From JALOLG01 sp963776935 (lineage in GTDB: Bacteria > Actinomycetota > Acidimicrobiia > Acidimicrobiales > Ilumatobacteraceae): a DNA stretch of 64,000 nt. The notes below the pieces were generated by a model. The model was not told the DNA's origin, did no database searches, and worked only from the letters and a program-made list of their open reading frames with translations. Shown here piece after piece: positions 62,511-64,000 of the stretch (within the stretch, counting starts at the first letter, position 1; the number at the start of each line of letters is the position of its first letter). The stretch covers positions 1-64,000 of the forward strand of contig CAVZOP010000008.1 in assembly GCA_963776935.1 (NCBI GenBank), given 5' to 3'. The position numbers and the translations under genes were made by a program.

Positions 62511-62914
62511 TCGAGGACCGCGATCGCCTCGATCTCGACGAGGAGGTCGGGCTCGCCGAGGGCCGCGACGCCGATCAGCGTGACTGCCTTCGTGGGGTCG
62601 ACGCCCAGGGCGCCTGCCGCTCGTGCAACGCCTTCCCCGAGCGCGGCCATCTTGTCGGGATTCCAGTCCACGACGAAGATCGTGAGCTTGGCGATGTCCG
62701 CAAAGGACCCTCCGGCGGCGGCCACGCCGGTGGCGACGTTTCGGAGCGCTTGGTCGACCTGAGCCGCGAGGTCTCCCGCGCCGACGGCAGCGCCGTCGGC
62801 GTCACGCGCCACCTGGCCCGCAAGGAACACGAGCTTGGACCCGGTCGCGACGGCGACCTGTCGGTAGACATCGGGCTTCGGGAGCCCGTCGGGGTTGAGC
62901 AGTTCAACTGACAT
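62507..62914 (-). CDS. RidA-family protein
   Basis: 135 residues. ATG 62914 with GGAGGACAG just before. VELLNPDGLPKPDVYRQVAV; LVFLAGQVARDADGAAVGAG; ALRNVATGVAAAGGSFADIA; DIAKLTIFVVDWNPD; LIGVAALGEPDLLVEIEAIA. The Rid fold deaminates reactive imines; in this subfamily the catalytic Arg seen in RidA proper (about residue 105) is replaced in the block VTLIGVAAL, so it may be an Rid4-7-type member. Divergent from the TetR gene across a palindromic operator. Confidence 0.85.
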   Translation of the reverse strand: MSVELLNPDGLPKPDVYRQVAVATGSKLVFLAGQVARDADGAAVGAGDLAAQVDQALRNVATGVAAAGGSFADIAKLTIFVVDWNPDKMAALGEGVARAAGALGVDPTKAVTLIGVAALGEPDLLVEIEAIAVLD

Positions 62915-62943
62915 CTGTCCTCCTGGTTGGTGTAGATCCATCG

Positions 62944-62969
62944 TAGCATAGCATATTTATGCTACGCTA
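62944..62969. promoter_or_regulatory. Palindromic operator between ridA-like and tetR genes
   Basis: The left arm TAGCATAGCATA (62944-62955) and right arm TATGCTACGCTA (62958-62969) are reverse complements except at one base, with a TT centre. It lies in the 59-bp gap between the divergent start codons and stops 4 bp before the TetR start, so binding there would block both genes. Probably the site of the adjacent TetR protein. Confidence 0.85.
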
Positions 62970-62973
62970 GTCA

Positions 62974-63615
62974 CATGCCACGACCGCGCTGTCACCGGAG
63001 ATCCGTCGAGCGCTCATCGATCGCGCTGCTGGGCTGCTGGCTCGGCGTGAGCCGGTGACGCTCCGGTCACTCGTGGACGGCACCGGTGTGTCCACCATGG
63101 CCGTGTACACGTACTTCGACGGTATGCCGGGGCTCTGGGGGGCGGTCCGCCAGGAGGGCTTCCATCGCCTTGCCGAACGGCTCGCCTCAGTCGAACGCGG
63201 ACGTGATCCCGTCCGGCACCTTGCCGCGTTGGGGAGGGCGTACGTCGGCAATGCACTGGCGAACCCCGATCTGTACCGGGTGATGTTCGATGCAACATGG
63301 GAGCTGCCCGACCCGGCGGCGGCCGCGGCGGCGTTCGAGCCCCTCGTCGTCGGCGCCCGCCGCGCGCAGGATCGGGGACGATTCGATCGCGACGCGGATC
63401 CTGAGGGCATCGCGCTGCGCTACTGGGCCGACGGACACGGCGTGACATCCCTCGCCGTCACAGGTGTGCTCACCGTCGATGACCTTCGTCGGCATGCACC
63501 AGCGATGGAGGTCGCCCAATTCGTGGCCGCCGGTGACACCCTCGAACGCGCGCGACGGTCCGTGGCGGCGGAATGGGATCAGGAACGGCTGCCGGGGTTC
63601 GGGCCGACGCGCTGA
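62974..63615 (+). CDS. TetR-family regulator, frameshifted at start
   Basis: About 213 residues. The best start is ATG 62974; one base appears to be missing just after it, and then the frame reads ATTALSPEIRRALIDRAAGL, LARREPVTLRSLVDGTGVST (HTH) and MAVYTYFDGMPGLWGAVRQE, the TetR recognition helix and its 'Y.YF' mark. The C-terminal ligand domain includes LYRVMFDATWELPDPAAAAA. It likely represses itself and the RidA-like gene through the palindrome at 62944-62969. Confidence 0.8.
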   Translation, partial: HATTALSPEIRRALIDRAAGLLARREPVTLRSLVDGTGVSTMAVYTYFDGMPGLWGAVRQEGFHRLAERLASVERGRDPVRHLAALGRAYVGNALANPDLYRVMFDATWELPDPAAAAAAFEPLVVGARRAQDRGRFDRDADPEGIALRYWADGHGVTSLAVTGVLTVDDLRRHAPAMEVAQFVAAGDTLERARRSVAAEWDQERLPGFGPTR

Positions 63616-63625
63616 CCGCGACGTG

Positions 63626-63937
63626 CTAGCCGATCGACACGACCTCGGTCACGACCTCGGTGCCGTCGTCCTGCGTCTCGACCGCCACGTTCACGCGGTT
63701 GTCGAGGAAGTCGGCGGTACCCGGCAGGTCCTCGCCGTCACGTCGCACGACCCGCAGCGTCAACCCCGCCTCTTCGAGCGTTGCCGTCGCATCCTCGACG
63801 GACTCGCCGATCACGTCCGGGACATCAACCGCGAGGGTTTCCTCCGTTGCTGCGTCGTCCGACGTGTCGTCGTCGTCGCCGCACGCCGAGGTCGCGAGCG
63901 TCATTGCCATGGCCAGTCCGACTACGAGAGCACGCAT
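63626..63937 (-). CDS. PASTA-like lipoprotein with I78-inhibitor-like C-terminus
   Basis: 103 residues from ATG 63937. Signal peptide MRALVVGLAMAMTLATSAC with lipobox TSAC, an Asp-rich linker, then VDVPDVIGESVEDATATLEE, AGLTLRVVRRDG: the PASTA pattern 'VP...G.....A...L..AGL'. The last 35 residues (TADFLDNRVNVAVETQDDGT) resemble the end of I78-type peptidase inhibitors ('D.R.DR.NV.V'). It would sit outside the membrane. Downstream of it to the window end (63938-64000) is its promoter region. Confidence 0.65.
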   Translation of the reverse strand: MRALVVGLAMAMTLATSACGDDDDTSDDAATEETLAVDVPDVIGESVEDATATLEEAGLTLRVVRRDGEDLPGTADFLDNRVNVAVETQDDGTEVVTEVVSIG

Positions 63938-64000
63938 CGCACTGTCATAGCACTCGGACGAGCGCGGCGTCAGTCTCCCCAAACGATCAACCGCTCGACG

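Overview
The window is 64 kb of high-G+C DNA from an actinobacterium. The gene content fits class Acidimicrobiia, perhaps an Ilumatobacter-like marine or freshwater lineage: a CysO-type sulfur carrier, UPF0182 membrane protein, DivIVA-domain protein, DUF3263, SCO6745-family protein, GPGG small membrane protein, mycothiol-type DinB proteins and SigE-type ECF factors. That placement is inference; there is no rRNA gene here to confirm it.

Layout. 1-5241 looks like one end of a genomic island: a transposase scrap, several damaged genes, and a tyrosine integrase next to the 3' end of an initiator tRNA gene. 5.4-20.4 kb is mostly leftward: an AAA+ ATPase like those of contractile injection systems, an MFS/HxlR pair, an ECF sigma/anti-sigma pair, a UPF0182 protein, an unusual DivIVA fusion and a Lon-like PDZ protease. 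20.3-32 kb holds HEAT-repeat, GNAT, SCO6745-family, redoxin, PAC2, NUDIX, glnD, a branched-chain amino acid type binding protein, a HemQ-like protein, and an ATP-grasp/fdhD pair. 31.7-38.4 kb has two MIP channels in tandem, groEL behind two CIRCE operators, cysO, glycerate kinase and uridine kinase. 38.3-43 kb carries a PLP decarboxylase and a zinc-uptake locus (zur, znuC, znuA, znuB). 43-50.2 kb has an Ohr protein, a DksA-like protein, a large GGDEF-EAL regulator, a desaturase and a small metallopeptidase cluster. 50.3-54.4 kb is a NarL-type two-component system flanked by two secreted or membrane-anchored Asp/Gly-rich proteins whose promoters share a sequence motif. The right end has a second ECF sigma/beta-propeller pair, an FAD oxidase, a hydrolase, CrcB, DoxX, cupin, AI-2E transporter, and a divergent RidA/TetR pair around a near-perfect palindrome.

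Two points colour the whole annotation. First, about 20 genes, including housekeeping ones such as glnD, are split by single-base frameshifts; the pattern looks more like sequencing or assembly indels than gene decay. I report such genes as one CDS and give the shift point. Second, two thioredoxin-fold genes have an in-frame TGA exactly where the family has its catalytic cysteine, each followed at the right distance by a hairpin with a G near the start of its loop. They are strong candidates for bacterial selenoproteins. The Sec machinery (selA, selB, selC, selD) is not in this window.
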